From a virus: a stretch of DNA of 62,060 nt. The number at the start of each line of letters is the position of its first letter. Within the stretch, counting starts at the first letter, position 1. The DNA lies in the IMG/VR virus record IMGVR_UViG_3300044970_000368, positions 1 through 62,060 of that record; one strand, given 5' to 3'. A program made the position numbers and the translations under genes. Positions 1-7,496 of this stretch are shown one piece after another. Under the pieces are notes generated by a model, which saw only the letters and a program-made list of their open reading frames with translations, had not been told where the DNA came from and did no database searches.

Positions 1-1170
<1,170 letters not shown>

Positions 1171-1192
1171 GATAAAAATATAAGCTGATGAA

Positions 1193-1222
1193 GTGGCAGG
1201 GTCAACTTAATGACCCTGCCAC
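1193..1222 (-). terminator. Hairpin after capsid gene
   Basis: A perfect 11-bp stem (GTGGCAGGGTC with GACCCTGCCAC) with an 8-base loop lies between the capsid stop and the fibre start. On the minus strand only a loose T-rich stretch follows, so it may be a partial terminator or an mRNA-stabilising 3' hairpin. Either would let capsid mRNA be more abundant than fibre mRNA. Confidence 0.65.
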
Positions 1223-1237
1223 CGATACCAACTTACA

Positions 1238-2431
1238 TTAAGGAATCACACAAGGTGTCGGATTGCCATCAAATGGGCAACGCTTGTAGACAATAGCGCA
1301 CACGTTTTGTGGGCGAAGTGGCTGAATAGCGCGTTGGATTTGATAGATATGCTGACCGAAGTCACCATACAGGTTACAATCGTTGTCGCGGAAGTAAGTC
1401 CACTCCAGTTCGCCCATGGCGAGTTGAGGAGCGAATTTAAATGTGCCTTCGCCAACATAGTTTTCTGGAACAAGGCGTTTGAACGCTTCACCAGCGATAA
1501 CGAACATGACTTCGTATGGAGCGGCAACCCAAGCTGGGTTGCGGCGTTGAGCGAAACCATTCGTAACGGCAGTCGAAACGATTGGGTTGACCAGAGTCAA
1601 GACACCAGCAACGTTTGCAGTGGCGCGGAGAGGCTGTTGGTCGATACCAAAAGCGAAACCACGATAGCCCATGAATTGATAACCACTGATGGACTCTTCA
1701 CCGAGCTTGAAGCTACCAGCGGAGAGATAGAGAAGGTCTTCCTTGACATCAGCGTCATTGCGGAAGGTTTCGATCTGATCGGCAGAAGCAAGAACTTGGA
1801 AGAACTCGCCATCTTTCGTTGCGAAAGGTTCGGCAAGCATCTCTTCGCGGAGGAAAGTTCCAATGCGATAGAGGGTCTTGAAGTTCATTGGCGCATCAGG
1901 CACTTTGTTAGCAAACAAGGTGTTGATCTGCTGCATATCGCCAGTAAGGTTGTTGGCGAAAGTGTCGGTAGAATCAACAACATACTTGATACCACATTGA
2001 ATCAAATACTGATAGCGGATGTCAGCGTTGATGATCTGAAGGATCGTCTTCTCAAGCGAAACTTGAGCTTGAAGATAAGAACCTTTGAAGGCAGTGCGAG
2101 CTTGCTTGACGCAAACGCGTGGGCCTGCACCACGAAGGGTCTGAAGCTGGAACTGATATTCAGTCGAGCCAACCTGATCGGGAGTAGCACCAACGCCGCA
2201 AAGCGAAAGGTCATTCACGAAGGTAGGAGAAGCGAGCGAAGCGGCAGGAACTGCCATTTCCTCAACAACGCTACGAACAACGTCCGAAACGGAAGGCAGA
2301 GTGCCACCATCAATGGAGTTGATGTAAGGGGATTTGCGAGCAAGCACACGGGCAATTTGTCCGATGATGCGGTTTACGTCTTTGCTGGCGAAGTTTTGAA
2401 CTGTCGCCAATGGAATACAATCGTTAGGCAT
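1238..2431 (-). CDS. Major capsid protein
   Basis: 397 residues, starting MPNDCIPLATVQNF. Length, lack of low-complexity regions and position (after scaffold, before fibres) fit an HK97-fold major capsid protein. The 160-400 region is rich in the mixed alpha/beta pattern expected, with several single Cys residues (for example in GAGPRVCVKQAR and near the C-terminal CPFDGNPTPCVIP). It sits alone between a terminator upstream (2841-2876) and a hairpin downstream (1193-1222), as a gene needing very high expression often does. The ATG at 2431 follows an A/T-rich leader without Shine-Dalgarno. I rely on position and size more than on a diagnostic motif. Confidence 0.75.
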   Translation of the reverse strand: MPNDCIPLATVQNFASKDVNRIIGQIARVLARKSPYINSIDGGTLPSVSDVVRSVVEEMAVPAASLASPTFVNDLSLCGVGATPDQVGSTEYQFQLQTLRGAGPRVCVKQARTAFKGSYLQAQVSLEKTILQIINADIRYQYLIQCGIKYVVDSTDTFANNLTGDMQQINTLFANKVPDAPMNFKTLYRIGTFLREEMLAEPFATKDGEFFQVLASADQIETFRNDADVKEDLLYLSAGSFKLGEESISGYQFMGYRGFAFGIDQQPLRATANVAGVLTLVNPIVSTAVTNGFAQRRNPAWVAAPYEVMFVIAGEAFKRLVPENYVGEGTFKFAPQLAMGELEWTYFRDNDCNLYGDFGQHIYQIQRAIQPLRPQNVCAIVYKRCPFDGNPTPCVIP

Positions 2432-2443
2432 AATATTTGTTTT

Positions 2444-2695
2444 CTAATTTAGTTTTGTTTGTGTTTTGGGTTTTTGTTCTGCTTGAACCGACCCGTTGTT
2501 TAGAAAACTTCGGGAACGACATTCAAGTTGCTGGAATACCATTTTCGTGATGTCACGAAATTGGTCATCCTGCTTTGTTTCTTGTTTGTTCGCCCCGGCA
2601 CGCTGGGCTTGTTGTGCGGCCTGTAGTGTGGATTCTTTGACTTCCACGGAGTCACCATATACGGAATGGCTCGCCGAGATATTTACGGACTGCAA
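2444..2695 (-). CDS. Small polar protein upstream of capsid gene
   Basis: 83 codons from a TTG at 2695; no ATG lies near the N-terminus. The product is Gln/Ala/Lys rich (STLQAAQQAQRAGANKQETK) and ends with a Lys/Thr/Gln-rich tail. It lies between the terminator at 2841-2876 and the capsid gene. It could be a small head protein or a non-coding capsid leader that happens to be open. The start is uncertain. Confidence 0.4.
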   Translation of the reverse strand: MQSVNISASHSVYGDSVEVKESTLQAAQQAQRAGANKQETKQDDQFRDITKMVFQQLECRSRSFLNNGSVQAEQKPKTQTKLN

Positions 2696-2840
2696 TATTT
2701 TTCAAAAGTTGTCAACAATAATTTTATAAAATATTTTCAAAAAATATTTGACATAGAATCAATCGTCTCGTAGGTTGCTTTCATCTTACTTGAATCGAGC
2801 AGGGTTCAAGACGAAAAACATTTTCCCTTCTGGTAAAAAT
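2696..2840 (-). promoter_or_regulatory. A/T-rich leader, candidate capsid (late) promoter region
   Basis: This stretch lies just downstream of a strong terminator, so the capsid unit needs its own promoter here. On the minus strand there is a perfect TTGACA (2715-2710) and a TATAAAAT (about 2729-2722), but they are not spaced as a sigma-70 pair. The region is otherwise nearly pure A/T. The promoter is inferred from context rather than from a convincing box pair. Confidence 0.4.
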
Positions 2841-2876
2841 AAACCCGTCTTGGTGCTGCTCCATCAAGGCGGGTTT
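2841..2876 (-). terminator. Bidirectional intrinsic terminator
   Basis: A 15-bp stem (AAACCCGTCTTGGTG against CATCAAGGCGGGTTT, with G-U pairs) and a 6-base loop is flanked by T-runs on both strands. On the minus strand it starts one base after the stop codon of the 2877-3152 reading frame. It closes the terminase-portal-scaffold-glycosyltransferase unit before the capsid gene. Confidence 0.85.
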
Positions 2877-3152
2877 TTACTTGGCATGAAGCTCACGCGG
2901 TTCCCCAAAGTAGCTCGCAAAGGTGCTATATCTGTGAGCGAAATATGACAGAGACAATGGCGACGATCCCTTGGGTTTACTTGCCAAGTTTACGCACATG
3001 ACTGGAATGATGAAGCCATGCCAATCAGTCACAATTATCATATCGTTGGTTTCAACAATATGATTTTTGAATACACGCCACAGCGATGTGGGCGAAGGTG
3101 CTATTGAGGGTGAATGTTGAGTGTTGGTGCGGCCCGATAAAGACAATAGCAT
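2877..3152 (-). CDS. Possible small protein before terminator
   Basis: 91 codons, no recognised motif. Its stop abuts the terminator, which favours a real gene. The composition (Ser/Pro-rich N-terminus) is unremarkable and the start is unclear; an internal ATG (MIIVTDWHGFIIP) could also serve. The alternative is that 2877-3273 is a non-coding 3' region. Confidence 0.3.
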   Translation of the reverse strand: MLLSLSGRTNTQHSPSIAPSPTSLWRVFKNHIVETNDMIIVTDWHGFIIPVMCVNLASKPKGSSPLSLSYFAHRYSTFASYFGEPRELHAK

Positions 3153-3187
3153 TTATGTCGAAATGCCATACTGCCGATTCCTATACG

Positions 3188-3273
3188 GAATGAGTATTGT
3201 TCAAGACACTTCATCACCATAACAGGCGAAGTGTCTCTTGCCGCCAACCTCAAGCCTTCCAGAATGAGTATTG
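3188..3273. repeat. 12-bp direct repeats around a hairpin
   Basis: GAATGAGTATTG occurs at 3188-3199 and 3262-3273. Between them lies a hairpin with a perfect 9-bp stem (AGACACTTC 3204-3212, GAAGTGTCT 3228-3236). The second repeat ends directly at the stop of the gene at 3274. No coding function is seen in this gap. Confidence 0.7.
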
Positions 3274-3849
3274 CTACATGAGTGATGCCATGATTTCAGA
3301 CTTTGGCTTATCACTTTTTTCAATGTGTCGAACTTGGTTTAGCATATCCGACAATTTGCTTTCTACTTCGAGAATTTCGGATTCAAAGCGGAGTTTGTTG
3401 TCAACAAAAAAATCTTCTTGAATAAATTTGCTCATTACGGCAGCGCAATGCTCGCGTGTTGCAAAAAACAAGTAGCATGGTTCTCCAGAAACGATGTTGA
3501 GAGTAGATTCAAATCTGACCGCATCGTGTGGAGTGAAATTGATATTGACAACATCGTAATCGCTCATCCACCCACCTCCTGCCGCATGAAGCGCAGACCA
3601 GCGGGAATATCGAGCAATAATCTGCGGGAAGACGTGTTGGTAGTCCATTGGCAAGTCAAATGACATCTTCATTATTTTCGCCATGAACTTTTGATATGCG
3701 TTGCTGGCTTGCGCGTGTGAGCGATTAAGCATCACGCAATCCCAACCATTTTTTTCCCACGATGTCTTCCAATAGTTTGCGCGAGCAAATTGCTCTGCTT
3801 GCGGCAATGTCTGGATACTTTCGTAATATGAGTAGATTTTAGGTTTCAT
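3274..3849 (-). CDS. Glycosyltransferase-like protein (GT32-like DxD sugar transferase)
   Basis: 191 residues. The segment ARYSRWSALHAAGGGWMSDY (residues 79-98) with D97-Y-D99 resembles the nucleotide-sugar binding region of the DxD sugar-transferase family that includes GT32 enzymes. The family transfers a sugar from a nucleotide-sugar donor. Here the target could be a virion protein, phage DNA or host surface glycan. The start overlaps the stop of 3849-4802 by one base (TAATG), so the two glycosyltransferase-like genes are probably translated together. The protein is short for GT32, and its C-terminal part is a Glu/Lys-rich probable coiled coil. Confidence 0.6.
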   Translation of the reverse strand: MKPKIYSYYESIQTLPQAEQFARANYWKTSWEKNGWDCVMLNRSHAQASNAYQKFMAKIMKMSFDLPMDYQHVFPQIIARYSRWSALHAAGGGWMSDYDVVNINFTPHDAVRFESTLNIVSGEPCYLFFATREHCAAVMSKFIQEDFFVDNKLRFESEILEVESKLSDMLNQVRHIEKSDKPKSEIMASLM

Positions 3850-4802
3850 TAATACGATTTGTAACCAACGTGGAATACTGGAATTCCAAGATCGATGTGC
3901 GGTTGATGACCTGCATCTTTTGCGCGTTTGCAGAACGAAATGTCATCTGGAAAGAAAAACCCTCCTTGACGCTCGCCAATGTCAGCAAATACGCGACGAT
4001 GGATCAGCATACATCCAGAACCAGTCCAATCTACAGGCACAATCTCTTCGGGATATGATTTGGCTTTTGATCCCAAATCTTTGTTTGAGCAAACAATTGA
4101 ATCCGCGAGTTGGTTTTCAAAGTATGCTGCGCCAATAATAGATTTCCCACTTCCGATTAATCGATGGATAACATGACGCTGCAATGCGGAATCTTGCACG
4201 TTTTGTGCCGCTCCAATCGTTGACTTTGCCCATGCTGGTCTTCCAATGGATGGAACAATGTCATTGTCGATCAAAAGCAGGTATTTTGCGTCTGTCTGAA
4301 GGAACTTTTTAGCAAGCTCGTTTTTGCCATGATAAAAATTACCAGTTGTTGCAAAGTCAAAGCGGATTTTGTCTCGCCCAAAGTCAAGTGCCATGTTGAT
4401 CATGGAAAATGCGGTAATCGGGTTTGTTTGCTTTACGGCAGAGAACCCAACGAAGATATCTCGACCAGCAAACTCTGTTCGGTAGCTCGGCAACCCTTCA
4501 GAAGATCGGGACTCTACAATTGGTTGCTGTAATGGCAATGTTTTGTGTGGTTCCTCTTCAATTTGTGGTTCTGGAACCGCATTTTCGATGGTTTCCAGAG
4601 GTTTTGTCTCGTTCTGTGTGCCAATATCAACATTACGATCCTCATTTTGCTCAGTTACCTCCTCTTTTGGCTTGCGTCCGGGCTTTTTTGCAACCTTGGG
4701 TTGATTTAGAGGTTGCGTAGGAACGCCATTACGCGCAAATGGATCAAAATTGTCCAATGCGTTCATTGTAATGCGTTCATCTGGTGATATTTTTACTTCC
4801 AT
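3849..4802 (-). CDS. GT-A family glycosyltransferase with disordered N-terminal arm
   Basis: 317 residues. The first ~110 are Pro/Glu/Gln-rich and unstructured, with an AT-hook-like GRKPK (42-46). From about residue 114 there is a GT-A-like fold: IFVGFSAVKQ, then YLLLIDNDIVP with D179-N-D181 as the likely metal/nucleotide-sugar motif, VDWTGSGCMLIHR (258-269), and an acceptor-side DDISFCKRAKDAGH. Proteins of this shape are common in phages and are thought to decorate virion proteins or DNA. It lies between the scaffold gene and a second glycosyltransferase-like gene, just before the capsid gene, so virion glycosylation is a reasonable inference. Confidence 0.65.
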   Translation of the reverse strand: MEVKISPDERITMNALDNFDPFARNGVPTQPLNQPKVAKKPGRKPKEEVTEQNEDRNVDIGTQNETKPLETIENAVPEPQIEEEPHKTLPLQQPIVESRSSEGLPSYRTEFAGRDIFVGFSAVKQTNPITAFSMINMALDFGRDKIRFDFATTGNFYHGKNELAKKFLQTDAKYLLLIDNDIVPSIGRPAWAKSTIGAAQNVQDSALQRHVIHRLIGSGKSIIGAAYFENQLADSIVCSNKDLGSKAKSYPEEIVPVDWTGSGCMLIHRRVFADIGERQGGFFFPDDISFCKRAKDAGHQPHIDLGIPVFHVGYKSY

Positions 4803-4853
4803 AGTGTCAATTTATAACAAGTTTATCGTAGTTTATGCTAACTTTATAATAAT

Positions 4854-6137
4854 TTACAATCCTGCCTCATCCAAACCAAGGTCAATTGCGTCTGCGGCAT
4901 TCATTTTAATCCGATCAGACAAATTTGATGGTTTATTTGATGACTGACTTGTCACTGTCTGCTTTGGCAACTTGGAACTGCCCTTGAGCTTGTTGTTTTC
5001 GGAAGTGAGTTGCTTGATTTGATCCATGAGTGCGTTCTTTTGCGCCTGCTCGGTGCGTAGCTGCTCTGTAAGCACATGACTGAAAACGGCAGATGCAGCG
5101 ACATTGGCGCGTTCCTGTGCCGTTGTAGGCCACAACGCAGAGTTGAACTTGGTCGCCAAGTCTCCAACCCGTTTATTGTGTTCCTCAACCTGCTTCAGTT
5201 GCTCTGGAGTTGCATTTTGCAGAGGCTCAACAAACCTTGCCCACGGGAGGTCTTTTGTAATCTCCTCCATGTAATTGTCAATCTGCTCAACTTCCTTGCC
5301 ATACCATTCTTTATTTTGCGTTTCGCGTTGAGTTAGGATTTCTTCAGCGTGATCAGCGGCATGAGAAATTTCAGCTTCTTGCTTTTCCTTGAGTTCTGAA
5401 ACATCGACAAGACCACGTTTGAGCCTTTCAGAGTCTGTCAATGGCAGTTTCTGAAATGCAGACTGTTTCCAAAAACTATCTGCAACTTTATCCGGGCCTC
5501 CAGCGTCTTCAATCGACTTGATTACATCATCTCCAGCACCATGCTTTCTTAAAATTCCATATATACTTTCTTTGGCACTTTGGATTGGTGCTTCGTATTT
5601 GCTTTGGAACTCTGGATCGTTTTTGATGTCGAAGATTGCGCGGAACTTTTTGAGTTCTTCGTAGTCTTGCGGGATTTCTTTCCGCTGCTCCGCTTCGGAG
5701 AGTCGTTGACGCAGAACTTCTGCTTCGGCGGCTTGTTGCTTGTATTGACTTGCAGTTTCTTGAAGTTTGCGCCAGTTGCTTTGGTTTTTCTCCGAGAGAT
5801 TTCGAGGTTGCTCGATAGCGGCAATTTCTGGATCGATGTCGATTTTTGGCTCGACTGGTTGCTGCGGTTCTGGCTGAACATTGCTCTGACTCTCTTGAGT
5901 TGGTTTTTCGCCCTGCGTTTCCGTAGGAACAACTGAATCTTCAAGTGAATTGTCTGTATTTTCTCCAGTATCAGTAGTATTAGGTTGTTCATTGTTTTCT
6001 GTAGTTTCTCCAAGTGCTTCATCAAGCAAGTTGTCAATTGTTGCGCTTGTGGTTTCGTCGATTGGGTCTGAGTCAAGACTTGGGTTTCCAAATCCTGTTA
6101 CGTCTGGTTCTACTGTGTTTTCGTTGGTATCTGTCAT
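4854..6137 (-). CDS. Probable scaffolding protein
   Basis: 427 residues from ATG at 6137; the upstream in-frame ATG at 6167 would overlap the previous gene. The N-terminal ~120 residues are acidic and Thr/Asn/Gln-rich, followed by Gln/Glu/Ala-rich coiled coil (LRQRLSEAEQRKEIPQDYEE) and a second coiled coil near residue 380. It has no catalytic motif. Its acidic, helical, low-complexity make-up and position between the portal block and the capsid gene match phage scaffolds. It ends with AADAIDLGLDEAGL, a tail shared in part with the protein at 6827-7495. Confidence 0.7.
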   Translation of the reverse strand: MTDTNENTVEPDVTGFGNPSLDSDPIDETTSATIDNLLDEALGETTENNEQPNTTDTGENTDNSLEDSVVPTETQGEKPTQESQSNVQPEPQQPVEPKIDIDPEIAAIEQPRNLSEKNQSNWRKLQETASQYKQQAAEAEVLRQRLSEAEQRKEIPQDYEELKKFRAIFDIKNDPEFQSKYEAPIQSAKESIYGILRKHGAGDDVIKSIEDAGGPDKVADSFWKQSAFQKLPLTDSERLKRGLVDVSELKEKQEAEISHAADHAEEILTQRETQNKEWYGKEVEQIDNYMEEITKDLPWARFVEPLQNATPEQLKQVEEHNKRVGDLATKFNSALWPTTAQERANVAASAVFSHVLTEQLRTEQAQKNALMDQIKQLTSENNKLKGSSKLPKQTVTSQSSNKPSNLSDRIKMNAADAIDLGLDEAGL

Positions 6138-6141
6138 AAAT

Positions 6142-6396
6142 TTATTTCGTTGATTTAGCTCCCGCACATTTCCATTTGCGGCGGCTTAAATTATTTGGTG
6201 TATTTGGATCGTTTTGTTTGCTTGCAGGAAGTGCTTTTTTAATGCCTAAACTTCTGGCGCAATAAGAATCGCCTTTACTGGTTCCCGGTGCTATCTTTGC
6301 GCCTTTCTGCCCATAGGATACTTTTTTAGTCCTGACAGTTGCTTTGTTCTTAACAATCTTAACCGACTTCTTGCCTTTTGCTGGTGCTGATTTCAT
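6142..6396 (-). CDS. Small basic phage protein
   Basis: 84 residues, very Lys-rich N-terminus, then KVSYGQKGAKIAPGTSKGDS and a C-terminal SRRKWKCAG. Proteins of this shape recur near the portal and scaffold genes of many phages without a known role; nucleic-acid binding or capsid interior packing is only a guess. The start overlaps the stop of the 6393-6551 gene in an ATGA. Confidence 0.7.
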   Translation of the reverse strand: MKSAPAKGKKSVKIVKNKATVRTKKVSYGQKGAKIAPGTSKGDSYCARSLGIKKALPASKQNDPNTPNNLSRRKWKCAGAKSTK

Positions 6397-6551
6397 TTCT
6401 TTTTTTCTGTTGTCGCTGATTGTTTAATTGCCTTTGCAGTAGGTGCGCCTTTGCTTCCAACTTTCCTCATTTTCTCGCCACTACCAGCGGCGATGCGTTC
6501 ACGTTTTGCGTGGATGTTAGCCCACAATCCTTGTTGTTTAGTTTTTGCCAT
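6393..6551 (-). CDS. Small basic phage protein (GLWANIHAKRERI type)
   Basis: 52 residues: starts MAKTKQQGLWANIHAKRERI and continues AAGSGEKMRKVGSKGAPTAK. This type of small Lys/Arg-rich protein is widespread in phage head modules and has no assigned function. ATGA overlap with the next gene at 6396. Confidence 0.75.
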   Translation of the reverse strand: MAKTKQQGLWANIHAKRERIAAGSGEKMRKVGSKGAPTAKAIKQSATTEKKK

Positions 6552-6553
6552 AA

Positions 6554-6793
6554 TTACATTGCGGTAAAATTACCAGAGGTTGCGTCTTGGTTTTCCTCCA
6601 TTTCAAAAGCAAGCGTTTGCAGTTCGCGAATAGCGAATTCAAAACCTTCTTTAAACTTTGCTTGCAACGCAACTTCTTCAATAGATTTACCATCGCACAA
6701 CGGAATGCGTGAGCGGTAATATTCTATCAATTTATTACCAGATTTATTTAAATATTCCCGTAAGGTAACGCTATCTGCGCTTGTCCACTTCAT
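6554..6793 (-). CDS. Hypothetical protein in head module
   Basis: 79 residues, mixed charge, predicted helical (LREYLNKSGNKLIEYYRSRI). No recognised motif. It lies between the 6827 protein and the basic small proteins, so it is co-transcribed with the portal and scaffold. Confidence 0.6.
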   Translation of the reverse strand: MKWTSADSVTLREYLNKSGNKLIEYYRSRIPLCDGKSIEEVALQAKFKEGFEFAIRELQTLAFEMEENQDATSGNFTAM

Positions 6794-6826
6794 AATTTAT
6801 TATTTATTTGTTTATTGCAGGATAGC

Positions 6827-7495
6827 TTATCGCAACCCTGCATCAATGGCATCATACGACGACATTGGCTTTTTAGTCAAATTAATATCTTCTTTTTTAA
6901 TAACGGATGCTGGATCAACTTTTTTTGCATCGCGTCCAAATGCGTTAGGAGTAGATGAGTTGTTGTCAAATTTAGCATATGCGTCTGCTGTTTCTTGAGA
7001 CATACCTTCTCCGCGATCAGGTTGTGCTTCCTGCATCGCGTATTTCTTGTAGTTCTTCAGTGCTTGTGAGTTTGATCCGCCCATAGTGTTATTTTGTTTT
7101 TGTTGTTTTGGAACAGAAAAATATCTATCCCCAAATTTTTTAATTTCAAATCCTCTTTCTGCTTCTCCTTCTACCAAGTAATTGTGAGTTGGGTGACTTG
7201 CTCCTTTTAAAACAATATAAGCCTCACCAGAAGGAAGTCCATACTCTTTATATTTTTGGTAAATATTTTGATTGACAGGAGCAACTGAACCCATGTGTCC
7301 AAAATTTTCTCCCGGAGTTAAATCTGGCAGCATTCCAGCATCTTCTGCTGTTGCATAATCATAGTCGCTACTGTCAGCATTAAATTGTTTGTTTAAAACT
7401 TGCTGCCTATCTTTTTGCACTTCTGGAGAATATTGCGATCCATTTGTGCTTGCAATTGAGTTTTGACCTCTTGCTTGATAGTTAGCTCCACCCAT
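6827..7495 (-). CDS. Head-module protein sharing the scaffold's C-terminal motif
   Basis: 222 residues from ATG at 7495 (MGGANYQARGQNS); an earlier in-frame ATG would overlap the portal gene. Asn/Gln-rich N-terminus; the middle (GEAYIVLKGASHPTHNYLVE) looks like a small folded domain. It ends MSSYDAIDAGLR, matching MNAADAIDLGL near the end of the 4854-6137 scaffold. The MGG start is shared with internal virion proteins at 40078, 40673 and 43100. Probably a structural or head-assembly protein; function unknown. Confidence 0.6.
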   Translation of the reverse strand: MGGANYQARGQNSIASTNGSQYSPEVQKDRQQVLNKQFNADSSDYDYATAEDAGMLPDLTPGENFGHMGSVAPVNQNIYQKYKEYGLPSGEAYIVLKGASHPTHNYLVEGEAERGFEIKKFGDRYFSVPKQQKQNNTMGGSNSQALKNYKKYAMQEAQPDRGEGMSQETADAYAKFDNNSSTPNAFGRDAKKVDPASVIKKEDINLTKKPMSSYDAIDAGLR

Positions 7496-7496
7496 A

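Noticed and set aside
1307-2452. 381-codon plus-strand open frame opposite the capsid gene
   Set aside because: It mirrors the capsid gene on the other strand, has no homology-like motifs, and every convincing gene in the window is on the minus strand.
1307-2452. Diversity-generating retroelement variable region near fibre or capsid genes
   Set aside because: No reverse transcriptase gene or template/variable repeat pair is present in the window.
5549-6091. 180-codon minus-strand frame inside the scaffold gene
   Set aside because: Frame-shifted shadow of the low-complexity scaffold coding sequence, with basic repetitive composition and no start context.
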